From Hyphomicrobium sp. (GTDB lineage Bacteria > Pseudomonadota > Alphaproteobacteria > Rhizobiales > Hyphomicrobiaceae), in NCBI GenBank assembly GCA_030148725.1, contig JASBSU010000030.1, positions 1 through 51,222 on the forward strand: DNA of 51,222 nt, given 5' to 3'. This document shows, piece by piece, positions 16,287 through 25,847 of this stretch (position 1 is its first letter; the number at the start of each line of letters is the position of its first letter). A program made the position numbers and the translations under genes. A model generated the notes under the pieces. That model did not search any database. It was not told the origin of the DNA and was given only the letters and a program-made list of their open reading frames with translations.

Positions 16287-16598
16287 GTGTCTATCCCGTC
16301 GTTGCAACGTGCCGAGCACGGAACGCTTAGGACGAGGGGCCGATAGCGGCGAATCCCTGGTTGGTCGTTGCCGCAGAACTCGCACGCCGCGGCGCCCCTT
16401 GGCAAGCCTCCGCCCGGATCCGTGTTTTTTAAGCAACTCAACCGGCGTCTTAGCCTGTGGACGAAGCCCGGCCACGGCGGCTCTCGCCAGGAAGTCCAGC
16501 CTTGGACGGCGCCGACAATTTGCACGCTCCGGCCAAAGCAATCTTAGGGGTTGGCCGTGCCTCATCGCTCCCGGCAACACAACAAGGAGCAATGAACC
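16287..16598. other. Divergent intergenic region upstream of parE
   Basis: This 312-base gap separates parE (leftward) from a rightward gene of unknown function. No open frame in it has a ribosome binding site or recognisable sequence. It should carry the promoters of both genes. A T-rich patch (GTTTTTTAAG near 16424-16433) is the only clear compositional feature. Confidence 0.4.
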
Positions 16599-17237
16599 AT
16601 GGCATTGACAGGCGCGGACAGCACAGACGCTACGACCGAGACGAGCCGCGAGGCTTCTGCGGTTTTCACCTCGGCCGGGCAGCTTCAGTCGGCCGTCGAT
16701 GCGCTCCTGGCAGCGGGGTTCACGCGCGACGACATATGCGTCCTCGGCAGCGAGGAGGCGTTGCGCGCGCAGTTCGGCGATCACATCCCCGATGCTGCGG
16801 AACTGGCCGACAACCCGAAAACTCCGCGCGGCACATTCGTATCGAGCGATTCGCGCAGCGAGGGCCTCGCCGCCCTGGCCGGCATTCCGGTCTACATTGG
16901 TGGCGCCGGTGCTGCGGCGATTGCAGGCGTCGGCGGAGCAGCTGTCCTCGCGACGGCTGGCGCTGCGCTCGGAGCAGGCCTCGCCGCGGGAGCGCTCGGG
17001 CTTTATTTCGCGAGGCGCATGGAGAAGCGTCACGCCGATCAGATCGACAAGCACCTCAAGCACGGTGGCCTCGTCCTCTGGGTGCGCACCGACGACAAGG
17101 AAAGCGAAGTCAAGGCGCTGGAGGTTCTGCGCGCCAAGGACGCGAGCGACCTGCGCGTGCACACCGTGAGCCTTCCCTCAGGGACCGACGCCGTGCCGTT
17201 CCACGACGCCCAGCCCGACCCATTCCTCTGGAAGTGA
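16599..17237 (+). CDS. Uncharacterised protein with stress-protein-like ends and Gly/Ala-rich centre
   Basis: This 212-residue protein is not assigned. Residues about 22-55 (VFTSAGQLQSAVDALLAAGF, then RDDICVLGS) resemble the domain of general-stress YflT/17M-type proteins. Residues 95-135 are a Gly/Ala-rich hydrophobic stretch that could insert in the membrane as a hairpin, followed by a basic helix (FARRMEKRHADQIDKHL). The C-terminal part (GGLVLWVRTDDKESEVKALE) looks like a small alpha/beta domain. AAGGAG lies 9 nt before the ATG. A role in stress response is possible, but nothing in the sequence proves it. Confidence 0.75.
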   Translation: MALTGADSTDATTETSREASAVFTSAGQLQSAVDALLAAGFTRDDICVLGSEEALRAQFGDHIPDAAELADNPKTPRGTFVSSDSRSEGLAALAGIPVYIGGAGAAAIAGVGGAAVLATAGAALGAGLAAGALGLYFARRMEKRHADQIDKHLKHGGLVLWVRTDDKESEVKALEVLRAKDASDLRVHTVSLPSGTDAVPFHDAQPDPFLWK

Positions 17238-17360
17238 GATAAGCCCGGCAGTCATACGCGCGGCCGGGTTGGCCTCCCGGCCCGCCAGTGCCTATAAGCA
17301 TGCGCGTTCGGGAAGGCGTGCTCGCGAGGACGCCTCCATTCTCGCGAGCGGCCGACAACA

Positions 17361-18296
17361 ATGACAACCATGCCCCCCGCCGGACTAAAGCCGAAGCCGG
17401 CCGCAGGCAGACCCAGATCGTCCTTCGACCCCCGTCTGCTGATGCTCGTCCGCGGGCTCGTGTGGGCGGGCAACGCCATCGTCGCACGTGCGACCTCGGC
17501 CGAAGTGCCACCCATTGGACTCGCCTTCTGGCGCTGGGTGATTGCGGCCGCCGTCGTCGCGCCGTTTGCATTGAGGCACGTCCGCCGCGACGCACGCGCC
17601 ATGCTGGACCGCTGGCCGATCATGCTGCTGCTCTCGGCGCTGGGGATCGCGTTCTTCAATGCCGCGCTCTACATCGCCGCGCACGAGACCACGGCGCTCA
17701 ACATCGTGATGCTGCAGACCGCGCTGCCGGTACTCGTCGTTCTCGCGACGTACCTGCTGTTTCGCGACACCGTCACTGCGACCCAGGCTGTCGGCATTGC
17801 CTTGTCGCTTGCCGGTGCGTTGACGCTCATCTCGCACGGCGATGCCCACGTTCTGACGGAGCTGACGTTCAACGTCGGCGATCTGTGGATGCTTGCGGCA
17901 TGCGTCGGTTACGCGCTCTACACGGCCTTGCTGCGCCTGCGCCCCGACGTTCACCCGCTGAGTTTTCTATGGGCGAGCTTCGTCGTCGGTGCCGGGCTCT
18001 TGCTGCCGTTCTACCTGTTTGAATCGGCGCACGGGTTTCCGATGCCGCTCAACGCGCATGCATTGCTGGCCATCGGGTACGTGGCAGTCTTTGCCTCCGC
18101 CATCGGCTACTTTGCCTACAACCGATGCGTGGAATTGCTGGGCGCGAACACAGCTGGGTTGGCGGTTTACCTCGTGCCGGTATTCGGGACGATCCTGGCC
18201 ATCCTGCTGCTCGGCGAGCACCCGCAGGTCTACCATTTCGTCGGCATCGGCCTGATAGCCGCCGGCATCGTGCTCGCCACGCGCCGCAAGGCTTAG
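17361..18296 (+). CDS. EamA-family DMT transporter
   Basis: This 311-residue inner-membrane protein has ten predicted helices arranged as two EamA repeats (about 30-155 and 170-305), the architecture of the drug/metabolite transporter superfamily. Typical motifs are PPIGLAFWRW in the first repeat and GYFAYNRCVELLGANTAG with LVPVFGTILAILLLGEHP in the second. Members export amino acids, metabolites or drugs; the substrate cannot be read from sequence. The stop codon overlaps that of convergent panC by 3 nt. Confidence 0.88.
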   Translation: MTTMPPAGLKPKPAAGRPRSSFDPRLLMLVRGLVWAGNAIVARATSAEVPPIGLAFWRWVIAAAVVAPFALRHVRRDARAMLDRWPIMLLLSALGIAFFNAALYIAAHETTALNIVMLQTALPVLVVLATYLLFRDTVTATQAVGIALSLAGALTLISHGDAHVLTELTFNVGDLWMLAACVGYALYTALLRLRPDVHPLSFLWASFVVGAGLLLPFYLFESAHGFPMPLNAHALLAIGYVAVFASAIGYFAYNRCVELLGANTAGLAVYLVPVFGTILAILLLGEHPQVYHFVGIGLIAAGIVLATRRKA

Positions 18297-19234
18297 CCCG
18301 GCACGTTGTCGATCAGCCGCGTCTTTCCGAGCCACGCTGCAGCAAGCACGCGCAGCGGCTTCTCACCGACCTGCGACACGACTTTGAGCGTGTCGGCTTC
18401 ACGGACGGTGATGTAATCGGTCTTGTTGAAGCCGGCATGCACCAGTTCGTTCGCGGCCGCTGAGCAGATGGCGGTCAGTTCCGGCAGCTCCAGATCTTGC
18501 GGCGGCGACATTGGATCGGCGAAAAGCGGCGTCGCCCGCGGCGCCCGCTTGGTGGCTTTGCCAGTTCCACTGACGATGGCGCGTGCTTTCTCCGCGACGT
18601 CGCGCAGCACACGGTTGAGCGCCGGCGCGATCGCGCGTTCCTCGGCCGAGAGGTAGAGATTGCGCGAGGAGAGCGCGAGGCCGTCGCCCTCCCGCTCCGT
18701 CTCGACGCCGACCACGGTCAGCGGCATGTCGAGGTCGCGCACCATCTGCTTGACGACGCAGAGCTGCTGATAGTCCTTCTCACCGAACACCGCGACGTTC
18801 GGCGTCACGGCGCCGAACAGCTTGGCGCAAACGGTCGTCACCCCGCCGAAGAAGTGCGGCCGGAAATCCGATTCCAGCCCCTGCGCCGCTCCCTGCGGCG
18901 TGATGCGCGTGGCAAACCCGTCCGGATACATGTCGGCGACTGTCGGAGCCCAGACGAGGTGGCACGTCGCGCCCGAAAGCTTGCCGAGGTCGCCAGCTTC
19001 GTCGCGCGGGTATCGGGCAAGGTCCTCGTGCGGCGCGAACTGGCCGGGATTGACGAAAATCGACACCACCGTGCGGTCGGCCAGTTCACCCGCCCGCCGC
19101 ACCAGCTTCAAGTGCCCGGCATGCAGCGCGCCCATGGTCGGCACGAGCCCTACCGTGTGCCCCCGGCGTCGCCATTCAGCAACTACGGCGCGCAATTCGG
19201 GGATGCCGCGTACGATCTCAGGTTTGGTGGACAC
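18293..19234 (-). CDS. panC: Pantothenate synthetase
   Basis: This 313-residue cytoplasmic enzyme condenses pantoate and beta-alanine with ATP to make pantothenate, the precursor of coenzyme A. The nucleotidyl-transferase motif MGALHAGH is at 34-41, FVNPGQF at 60-66, and FGEKDYQQL at 150-158; LALSSRNLYLS at 186-196 is diagnostic. Residues about 221-250 (GTGKATKRAPRATPLFADPM) are a basic, Pro-rich insertion in the C-terminal domain not found in the short E. coli enzyme (about 283 residues). The initiating ATG at 19234 has only a weak ribosome binding site. panB is not adjacent. Confidence 0.94.
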   Translation of the reverse strand: MSTKPEIVRGIPELRAVVAEWRRRGHTVGLVPTMGALHAGHLKLVRRAGELADRTVVSIFVNPGQFAPHEDLARYPRDEAGDLGKLSGATCHLVWAPTVADMYPDGFATRITPQGAAQGLESDFRPHFFGGVTTVCAKLFGAVTPNVAVFGEKDYQQLCVVKQMVRDLDMPLTVVGVETEREGDGLALSSRNLYLSAEERAIAPALNRVLRDVAEKARAIVSGTGKATKRAPRATPLFADPMSPPQDLELPELTAICSAAANELVHAGFNKTDYITVREADTLKVVSQVGEKPLRVLAAAWLGKTRLIDNVPG

Positions 19235-19418
19235 CGGTTTCAGCCTCGCGAACCCTTAAGCGCCGCAAGGTCTGGCGAGGCGCAAGCTCCGCGTCAAGTC
19301 CGCCCATGACGCATTCGGTGAAGCCGTTTTCTTGGGTTGCCGGGCGCGCGCCGGGCCGCGATTTGCTAGAGTGCGCCTCATCGAATCGCGCGCGGCATCA
19401 TAAATCCCGAGGATGTAG

Positions 19419-22400
19419 ATGGTGGCGGTCAATAACGCTGAAGGTCGTGAAGTCATCGAATGGGCGAAGCTCCCGCCGCGCGATGAAATCGCCGCGCACT
19501 ACCTTCACGACGAGCAAAGGCTGCTCGACCGCCTCATAGAGCGTGCCGTTTTCTCCGAGGACGAGCGCCGCCGCACGTCCGATCTCGCCCGCCGCCTGGT
19601 ACATGCCGTCCGCTCCGACCGCACCAAGCACGCCGGCGTCGACGCCTTCATGCGCGAATACGGCCTGTCGAGTGACGAGGGCGTCATCCTGATGTGCCTC
19701 GCCGAGGCGCTGCTGCGCATTCCCGACATTGACACGGCCGACGATCTCATCGCCGAGAAGCTATCGGGCGGCCAGTGGGAGAAGCATCTCGGCAACTCCG
19801 ACAGCGTGTTCGTCAACGCCTCTACCTGGGCGCTGATGCTGACGGGGCGCATCGTGAAACTGCGTGACGCGCGCGGCTCAAATCCCTTCGACGCCTTGAA
19901 GCGTCTCGTCGCCCGCTCCGGCGAGCCTGTCATCCGCCAGGCCGTGCGTCAGGCGGTGAAGGTGCTGGGTGATCAGTTCGTGCTTGGCCGCAACATCCGC
20001 GAGGCGATCTCGCGGGCGCAGGACTATCAGGAGAAGGGCTATCTGTTCTCCTACGACATGCTGGGCGAGGCGGCTCGCACCGAGAAGGACGCGGAAGCCT
20101 ATTTCGACCGCTACCTCGCTGCCATCGACGCCGTCGGCCAGGCAGCCGGGCCGTTCGGCATCCTGCATGCAGATGCGCTCAACGCGCGTCCTGGTCTCTC
20201 GGTGAAGCTGTCCGCGCTTCATCCGCGTTTCGAGCCCGGCAAGGAGGATCGCCTCTCTGCGGAACTGGCACCGCGCCTGTTTACGCTGGCGCGCACCGCC
20301 CGCGCCCGCGGCCTCTCGCTCACCATCGACGCCGAGGAGCAGGATCGCCTCGACATCACGCTCGACATGCTGGCGCGCATGATGACCAGCCCCGCGCTGG
20401 AGCACTGGAACGGCCTCGGCATCGTCGTGCAGGCCTACGGTAAGCGCGCCATACCGACGCTGCGCTGGCTGCGCCGCCTCGCTGAGAGCACGGGCAAGCG
20501 CATCCCAGTCCGCCTCGTCAAGGGTGCCTACTGGGACAGCGAGATCAAGTGGGCGCAGGAACGCGGGCTCGCCGATTATCCCGTCTTCACGCGCAAGATG
20601 CACACCGACGTCTCCTACCTCGCCTGCATGCGTCTGCTGCTCAGCGACCGCAAGTCCTTCTATCCGCAGATCGCCACGCACAACGCCTATTCGATCGCTG
20701 CCGCGCACGTCGCCGCCGGCCAGACGAAGTTCGAATACCAGCGCCTGCACGGCATGGGCGAAGCTATCTACGATCCGATCGTCGGCGAAACCGGCATGCT
20801 CAAGCGCAGCTGCCGCATCTACGCGCCGGTCGGAGGACACGAGAATCTGCTCGCCTATCTGGTGCGACGCCTGCTTGAGAATGGCGCCAACACCTCGTTC
20901 GTCAATCGGCTGGCCGATGAAGAATCCCCGATCGATGAGCTCATCCGCGATCCCGTGGCGACGGCCGAGGCGGAGCGCAGCGGTCAGGCGACGTCTCAGC
21001 CTCTGCTGACACGCCCGCGCGACATCTTCATGCCGGCGCGCCCCGCAGCGAGCGGCCTTGCTCTGTCGCAGTCAAACGTCCGCACCGCGCTCTTCGCGGA
21101 GATGGGTGACGCGCTGGACGATGTCTACGAAACCGGCCCGATCATCGGCGGCACGGATATGCTTACCGGCGAGGGCGCCAGCATCGTGACCTGCCCGCAT
21201 GATCGGCGCGAGCGCATCGGCTCCGTCGAGGTGACGACGCCGGCGCAGGCAGAGACCGCCATCGCCCGCGCGACCCACGCCTCGCGCGACTGGAACAAGC
21301 TCGGCGGCGAAAAGCGTGCCAACATTCTCTCCGCCGCTGCCGACCTCTTCGAGCGCGACAAGCCGCGCCTCATGGCCGTCATCATGCGCGAGGGCGGCAA
21401 GACCCTGGAGGATGCCCAGGGCGATGTCCGCGAAGCGATCGACTTCCTGCGCTACTACGCTCTGGAAGCCCGGCGGCTCTTCTCCGGCTCGACCGTGCTT
21501 CCCGGCCCGACCGGCGAGCGCAATGTGCTGTCGCTGCACGGTCGCGGCGTGTTCGCCTGCATCTCGCCGTGGAACTTCCCGCTCGCGATCTTCACCGGCC
21601 AGGTGGCAGCCGCACTCGCTGCCGGAAACGCGGTGCTGGCCAAACCCGCCGAGCAGACACCCGTCACGGCCTTCATGGCGACCAAGCTGCTGCACGAGGC
21701 GGGTGTTCCGGGCGATGCGCTGCACCTGCTGCCGGGCAGCGGACGTCTCGGTGCCGCGCTCGTCAAGGATCCGCGCGTCAACGGCATCGCATTCACCGGC
21801 TCCAACGAGACCGCGTGGGCGATCCAGAAGGCGCTCGCCGATCGCCGCAGCGCCATCGTCCCCTTCATCGCCGAGACCGGCGGCATCAACGCCATGATCG
21901 CCGACTCGTCCGCGCTCCCCGAGCAGGTGGTGCGCGACGCCGTCCGCTCCGCCTTCAACAGCGCCGGCCAGCGTTGCTCTGCGGCGCGCGTGCTGTTCCT
22001 ACAGGAGGATAGCGCCGAGACGACCATCGATATGCTGGTCGGGGCCATCGAGACGCTGGAGGTCGGCGATCCCTTTGAATACTCGACCGACATCGGCCCC
22101 GTTATCGACGAGGAGGCGCAGGACGACCTCGAAGGCCACAAGATCCGCATGCAGCGCGACGGACGCCAGCTCGTCGACCTGCTTCTCCCGGAAGGTTGCC
22201 GCGCCGGCAGCTTCGTGACGCCCGCCGCCTACGAGATCGACAGCCTCTCCGTGCTGACCCGCGAGACGTTCGGACCAATCCTGCATGTCGTCCGCTACGG
22301 ACGCGGCTCGCTCGACAAGGTCGTCTCCGCCATCAACGCAAGCGGATACGGGCTGACGCTCGGACTGCACAGCCGCATCGAAGCCGTCGCCAACTATGTC

Positions 22401-22622
22401 TCCGAGCATGCGCGCGTCGGCAATATCTACGTCAATCGCAACCAGATCGGCGCCGTGGTCGGCGTCCAGCCATTTGGCGGCGAGGGACTTTCCGGCACCG
22501 GGCCGAAGGCTGGCGGACCCAACACTTTGTTCGCTTATGCCAGCGAGCGTGTCCGCTCGACCGACGTCACAGCAACCGGTGGCAACCTGGAGTTATTGAA
22601 GTCGCCGAATATCCCGCGTTGA
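19419..22622 (+). CDS. putA: Bifunctional proline dehydrogenase / pyrroline-5-carboxylate dehydrogenase
   Basis: This 1067-residue enzyme oxidises proline to glutamate in two steps, with the intermediate passed internally. The proline dehydrogenase barrel spans about 200-480 (SVKLSALHPRFE, RLVKGAYWDSEIK, ATHNAYSIAAA, FEYQRLHGMG). The aldehyde dehydrogenase domain spans about 570-1010, with the catalytic Cys853 in SAGQRCSAARV and Glu in FIAETGG. There is no N-terminal ribbon-helix-helix domain, so this is a non-DNA-binding PutA and does not repress its own gene. GAGG lies upstream of the ATG at 19419. It is monocistronic; no putP or Lrp-type regulator is adjacent. Confidence 0.96.
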   Translation: MVAVNNAEGREVIEWAKLPPRDEIAAHYLHDEQRLLDRLIERAVFSEDERRRTSDLARRLVHAVRSDRTKHAGVDAFMREYGLSSDEGVILMCLAEALLRIPDIDTADDLIAEKLSGGQWEKHLGNSDSVFVNASTWALMLTGRIVKLRDARGSNPFDALKRLVARSGEPVIRQAVRQAVKVLGDQFVLGRNIREAISRAQDYQEKGYLFSYDMLGEAARTEKDAEAYFDRYLAAIDAVGQAAGPFGILHADALNARPGLSVKLSALHPRFEPGKEDRLSAELAPRLFTLARTARARGLSLTIDAEEQDRLDITLDMLARMMTSPALEHWNGLGIVVQAYGKRAIPTLRWLRRLAESTGKRIPVRLVKGAYWDSEIKWAQERGLADYPVFTRKMHTDVSYLACMRLLLSDRKSFYPQIATHNAYSIAAAHVAAGQTKFEYQRLHGMGEAIYDPIVGETGMLKRSCRIYAPVGGHENLLAYLVRRLLENGANTSFVNRLADEESPIDELIRDPVATAEAERSGQATSQPLLTRPRDIFMPARPAASGLALSQSNVRTALFAEMGDALDDVYETGPIIGGTDMLTGEGASIVTCPHDRRERIGSVEVTTPAQAETAIARATHASRDWNKLGGEKRANILSAAADLFERDKPRLMAVIMREGGKTLEDAQGDVREAIDFLRYYALEARRLFSGSTVLPGPTGERNVLSLHGRGVFACISPWNFPLAIFTGQVAAALAAGNAVLAKPAEQTPVTAFMATKLLHEAGVPGDALHLLPGSGRLGAALVKDPRVNGIAFTGSNETAWAIQKALADRRSAIVPFIAETGGINAMIADSSALPEQVVRDAVRSAFNSAGQRCSAARVLFLQEDSAETTIDMLVGAIETLEVGDPFEYSTDIGPVIDEEAQDDLEGHKIRMQRDGRQLVDLLLPEGCRAGSFVTPAAYEIDSLSVLTRETFGPILHVVRYGRGSLDKVVSAINASGYGLTLGLHSRIEAVANYVSEHARVGNIYVNRNQIGAVVGVQPFGGEGLSGTGPKAGGPNTLFAYASERVRSTDVTATGGNLELLKSPNIPR

Positions 22623-22734
22623 CCCACGCGGGCATATTGCGGGTAGGGTCGCCGATCGCCATGCTTAGCTTAGTGAGGAGCGCTCCGCTGGCTGGCGGGC
22701 GCTCTGATGCGACTGGCACCTTTGGGCAATCGAG

Positions 22735-23535
22735 ATGACAACGCGTAAGCCGGCCGACACCACCGCGCCTCCGCTCTCCACGGCAGGCGATGACCGGCGC
22801 GCCATGACGGAGCGCGGCGGCACGTCGATGCCGGCGCAGCCCTCCTCCGACGCCGAGGTCGCCGACTTCATCGCCAAGATGAAAACCATCGCGCCGACTG
22901 CAACTGGGGACCGCGGTCGTCTCCTGTTCGCGATGGACGCCACCATGAGCCGCGCGCCGACTTGGGACATGGCCTTGAGCCTCCAGGGCGAGATGTTTGC
23001 GGCGGTGAAGGAGGTCGGTGGCCTCGACGTCCAGCTGCTCTATTTCCGTGGCACGGACGAGTGCCGCGCGTCGAAGTGGGTGTCGGACCCCGACGCCCTC
23101 GCGCGTCTCATGCGATCCGTAGCCTGCCAGGGCGGGCTGACGCAGATCGGCAAGGTGCTCTCCCATGCCCTTGAGGAAAGCGGTAGGCGCCGGATCAACG
23201 CCGTCGTCTACGTTGGCGACAGCATGGAAGAGAACGTCGATCATCTGTGCGCGCGAGCCGGTGAGCTGGCATTGCTCGGCGTGCCGGTTTTCGTGTTCCA
23301 GGAAGGCGGCGACGAGACCGCCGCGCGCGCCTTTCGCGAGATCGCTCGGCTGACGAAGGGCGCCTTCTGCCGCTTCGACCGTGGCTCGGCACGCCAGCTG
23401 CGCGATCTGTTGACGGCCGTGGCGACATTCGCCGCCGGCGGTCGCAAGGCGCTTCTGGCGCTCGGCAAAAAAGGTAACGGATCGGGCGCCCGTCTGCTGC
23501 TGGAGCAGCTCAGTCCCGGGGCGACGGGAGTCTGA
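22735..23535 (+). CDS. VWA-domain protein paired with a J-domain protein
   Basis: This 266-residue cytoplasmic protein has a von Willebrand A-type domain from about residue 60 to 245. The metal-site motif reads DATMS (about 66-70) in LLFAMDATMSRAP, a variant of the canonical DxSxS; GLTQIGKVLSHAL and AVVYVGDSMEENVD supply the later conserved positions. The first 55 residues are probably disordered. Its stop overlaps the start of the next gene by one base, so the two are co-translated and probably act together. VWA domains usually assemble protein complexes; the partner is unknown. Confidence 0.82.
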   Translation: MTTRKPADTTAPPLSTAGDDRRAMTERGGTSMPAQPSSDAEVADFIAKMKTIAPTATGDRGRLLFAMDATMSRAPTWDMALSLQGEMFAAVKEVGGLDVQLLYFRGTDECRASKWVSDPDALARLMRSVACQGGLTQIGKVLSHALEESGRRRINAVVYVGDSMEENVDHLCARAGELALLGVPVFVFQEGGDETAARAFREIARLTKGAFCRFDRGSARQLRDLLTAVATFAAGGRKALLALGKKGNGSGARLLLEQLSPGATGV

Positions 23536-24248
23536 TGCTGTATCTCGTTCTCGGCCTCGTCACGCTCGCGCTCGGCCTCTTCGCCCTGCGGTCATTCGCT
23601 CAGGCGAACCCGGCCAGCGTCGCGCGCCGTCTGCGCATCGGAGGCGGCGTCGCATCGCTGCTGTTGGCGGGCGTGCTCTTCGTGCGCGGCTTCGGCGTCA
23701 TCGCCGTGCCGCTCGGCATGTTCGGATCTTGGCTGATCTGGGGGCGCACCATGCCCCCCTGGCTCGGCGGCGGTGGCAATGCGCACCGCACGCCCGGGCA
23801 GTCTTCGCGCATCGTCACCGATCACCTGGAAATGGAACTCGACCACGATACCGGCGATATGCACGGCCGCGTACTGAAGGGCATGTTCGCCGGCCGCAAC
23901 ATCGCAACCCTCGGCCCCACCGACCTCGCTCTGCTCTGGCAGGATTGCCGCCACGTCGATCCGCAATCGGCGCAACTGCTGGAGGCGTACCTCGATCGTC
24001 TGCATCCGACCTGGCGCGAGGATATGGCGCGTGGCGAATCCGACATGAGCCGCGGTCCCGACGGCCGCATGACCGCTGATGAGGCGCTGGAGATCCTGGG
24101 TCTTGCCGATGGCGCTGACGAGGATGCCATCCGCCGCGCGCATCGCGAGCTGATGCTGAAGCTGCATCCCGATCGCGGCGGCTCGACCTATCTCGCCGCC
24201 AAGATCAACGAGGCCAAGGACGTCGCGCTGGACGCGCTGCGGCGCTGA
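23535..24248 (+). CDS. Membrane-anchored J-domain co-chaperone-like protein
   Basis: This 237-residue protein has two N-terminal membrane helices (about 1-20 and 34-70), a middle segment (LEMELDHDTGDMHGRVLKGMF) typical of TIM14/DjlA-like proteins in alphaproteobacteria, and a C-terminal J domain (about 175-235) with the HPD motif in LMLKLHPDRGG. J proteins stimulate the DnaK ATPase; membrane anchoring suggests recruiting DnaK to envelope proteins. It is translationally coupled to the preceding VWA gene (TGATG). The client is unknown. Confidence 0.87.
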   Translation: MLYLVLGLVTLALGLFALRSFAQANPASVARRLRIGGGVASLLLAGVLFVRGFGVIAVPLGMFGSWLIWGRTMPPWLGGGGNAHRTPGQSSRIVTDHLEMELDHDTGDMHGRVLKGMFAGRNIATLGPTDLALLWQDCRHVDPQSAQLLEAYLDRLHPTWREDMARGESDMSRGPDGRMTADEALEILGLADGADEDAIRRAHRELMLKLHPDRGGSTYLAAKINEAKDVALDALRR

Positions 24249-24251
24249 CGG

Positions 24252-25847
24252 CTATTCGGCCCGAACGACGAAGCAATCGATCTTCATGCCCTTGAGACGC
24301 GAGCACGTCTCGTTGGCAGCCGTCGCGTCGAAGCCGCGGAAGCGCGCGCGGTAGAGCTTTCCGCCCCCACTCTGCACCGGAATGGCGACCGTGTTATAGC
24401 CATCCAGCATGCCGCCTGCCTGCTGGCGCGCTGCCGACATGCGGCGCTCAGCTTCCGCTGCATCGCCATAGGCACCGATCTGAATCTCGAAGGCCCCGCG
24501 CGCCGAACGGCGCTTGGAAGCTGCCGGCGCAGCGGCCGGGCGCGAAGGAGCAACCGCTGCCACCTGCGTCGGCGGTGGCGTCGCGGCGACCGGCCCACGC
24601 TCGAGATGCGCGGCCTGTTCCTGCAAGGTTGAGGGTCGAAGCGCGCCGGTCTCCGGCACGAAGCGCGGGAATCCGAAATCGGCACTCGCACGCACCGGCT
24701 GCTGTGGCGCGATATCGGCGGCCGAGGCGACCGCGAACTGCGGCTGCGACGCGCTGGGCGGAACCTCCAAAGCTGGCGAGCGGCGGTTCGGGTCGTCGCC
24801 GATCCGCACCGATCGGACCTTTGCAACAGCAATTGCCGTATCCCGCTCCGGGGCCGCCGCGCGCGGCGCGGGTGCCGGCTCCGGCGGCGTCGAGGCACGC
24901 GGAGCAGCCTCTGCCACACGCGTGGGCCGGGGCGGCTTGGCGAGGACCGGTTGCGGTGCGCGCGCGACGAGCGCAGGCTTGCGCGTGACATTCGTCGACG
25001 CCTTCGCGAACGACGCGCTGAGCAGTGACTGCATCCGCGCATTGCGCTCGCGCGCCGTATCGCCGCCGAACACGGCCGCGACGAGATGCTTGCCGTCGCG
25101 TCGCACCGACGACACGAGGTTGAAGCCCGACGCGCGCGTGTAGCCGGTCTTGATGCCGTCCGTGCCCTGGTAGCGGGCGAGAAGCGTGTTGTGGTTGCGG
25201 TAGGTCTTGCCCGCGAAGGAGAACGAGCGGGTCGCGAACAGCCGATAATGGCGCGGGAAATCGTCCTGCAGTCTGAGGCCGAGCGTGACCATGTCGCGCG
25301 CCGTAGTCACCTGATCTGGATCAGGCAGGCCCGAGGCGTTCCGGAATGTCGTCTTGGCCATGCCGATCTCGCGCGCCTTCTTGGTCATCAGGCGGGCAAA
25401 GTTCGCTTCCGTTCCGCCAATGTGCATGGCGAGCGCGATGGCCACGTCATTTGCTGACTTGGTGACCAGAGCCTTGACGGCATCGAGAACGGTCAGTTCC
25501 CCGCCAGCGGCGAGCCCGAGCTTGGACGGCGCCGCGGCGGCGCCTTCCTCGGTCATCTTGATCCGCGAGGAGTAGTCGAGGCGCCCCAGCTCGATGAGCT
25601 CGAACGTCATATAGAGCGTCATCATCTTCGTGAGGGACGCCGGATAGACCGGATCGTCGGCGCCGCGATTGTGCAGCACAGCACCCGTATTGGCATCGAC
25701 AACCAGCGACGCTGCCCGTGGATCGGCGGCTGCTCGGGCCGGATGCAGCAACAACAGGAACGCGAGTGATACGACGGCAAGCGAGGCGAGCTGTTGCAGC
25801 TTGCTGATCCGAGGGGACTGCGTTGCGCCGTACATTACCCGACCCAT
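24252..25847 (-). CDS. D-alanyl-D-alanine carboxypeptidase with C-terminal SPOR domain
   Basis: This 531-residue periplasmic penicillin-binding protein trims the terminal D-Ala from peptidoglycan stem peptides. A signal peptide covers about 1-40 (hydrophobic core LAVVSLAFLLLL, cleavage after ARA). Catalytic motifs are SLTK (Ser71, Lys74), SAN (131-133) and KTG (233-235), in the S11 peptidase (DacF/PBP5) order. A Pro/Ala/Arg-rich linker of about 180 residues leads to a SPOR domain (about 455-531, GAFEIQIGAYGDAAEAERRM), which binds denuded septal glycan and should localise the enzyme to division sites. Start: ATG at 25847 with GGTGA upstream; ATG at 25835 is possible. Confidence 0.93.
   Translation of the reverse strand: MGRVMYGATQSPRISKLQQLASLAVVSLAFLLLLHPARAAADPRAASLVVDANTGAVLHNRGADDPVYPASLTKMMTLYMTFELIELGRLDYSSRIKMTEEGAAAAPSKLGLAAGGELTVLDAVKALVTKSANDVAIALAMHIGGTEANFARLMTKKAREIGMAKTTFRNASGLPDPDQVTTARDMVTLGLRLQDDFPRHYRLFATRSFSFAGKTYRNHNTLLARYQGTDGIKTGYTRASGFNLVSSVRRDGKHLVAAVFGGDTARERNARMQSLLSASFAKASTNVTRKPALVARAPQPVLAKPPRPTRVAEAAPRASTPPEPAPAPRAAAPERDTAIAVAKVRSVRIGDDPNRRSPALEVPPSASQPQFAVASAADIAPQQPVRASADFGFPRFVPETGALRPSTLQEQAAHLERGPVAATPPPTQVAAVAPSRPAAAPAASKRRSARGAFEIQIGAYGDAAEAERRMSAARQQAGGMLDGYNTVAIPVQSGGGKLYRARFRGFDATAANETCSRLKGMKIDCFVVRAE

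Noticed and set aside
16287-17162. In-frame upstream extension of parE
   Set aside because: It lies antisense to another gene and does not resemble ParE; the GHKL domain begins normally from 16286.
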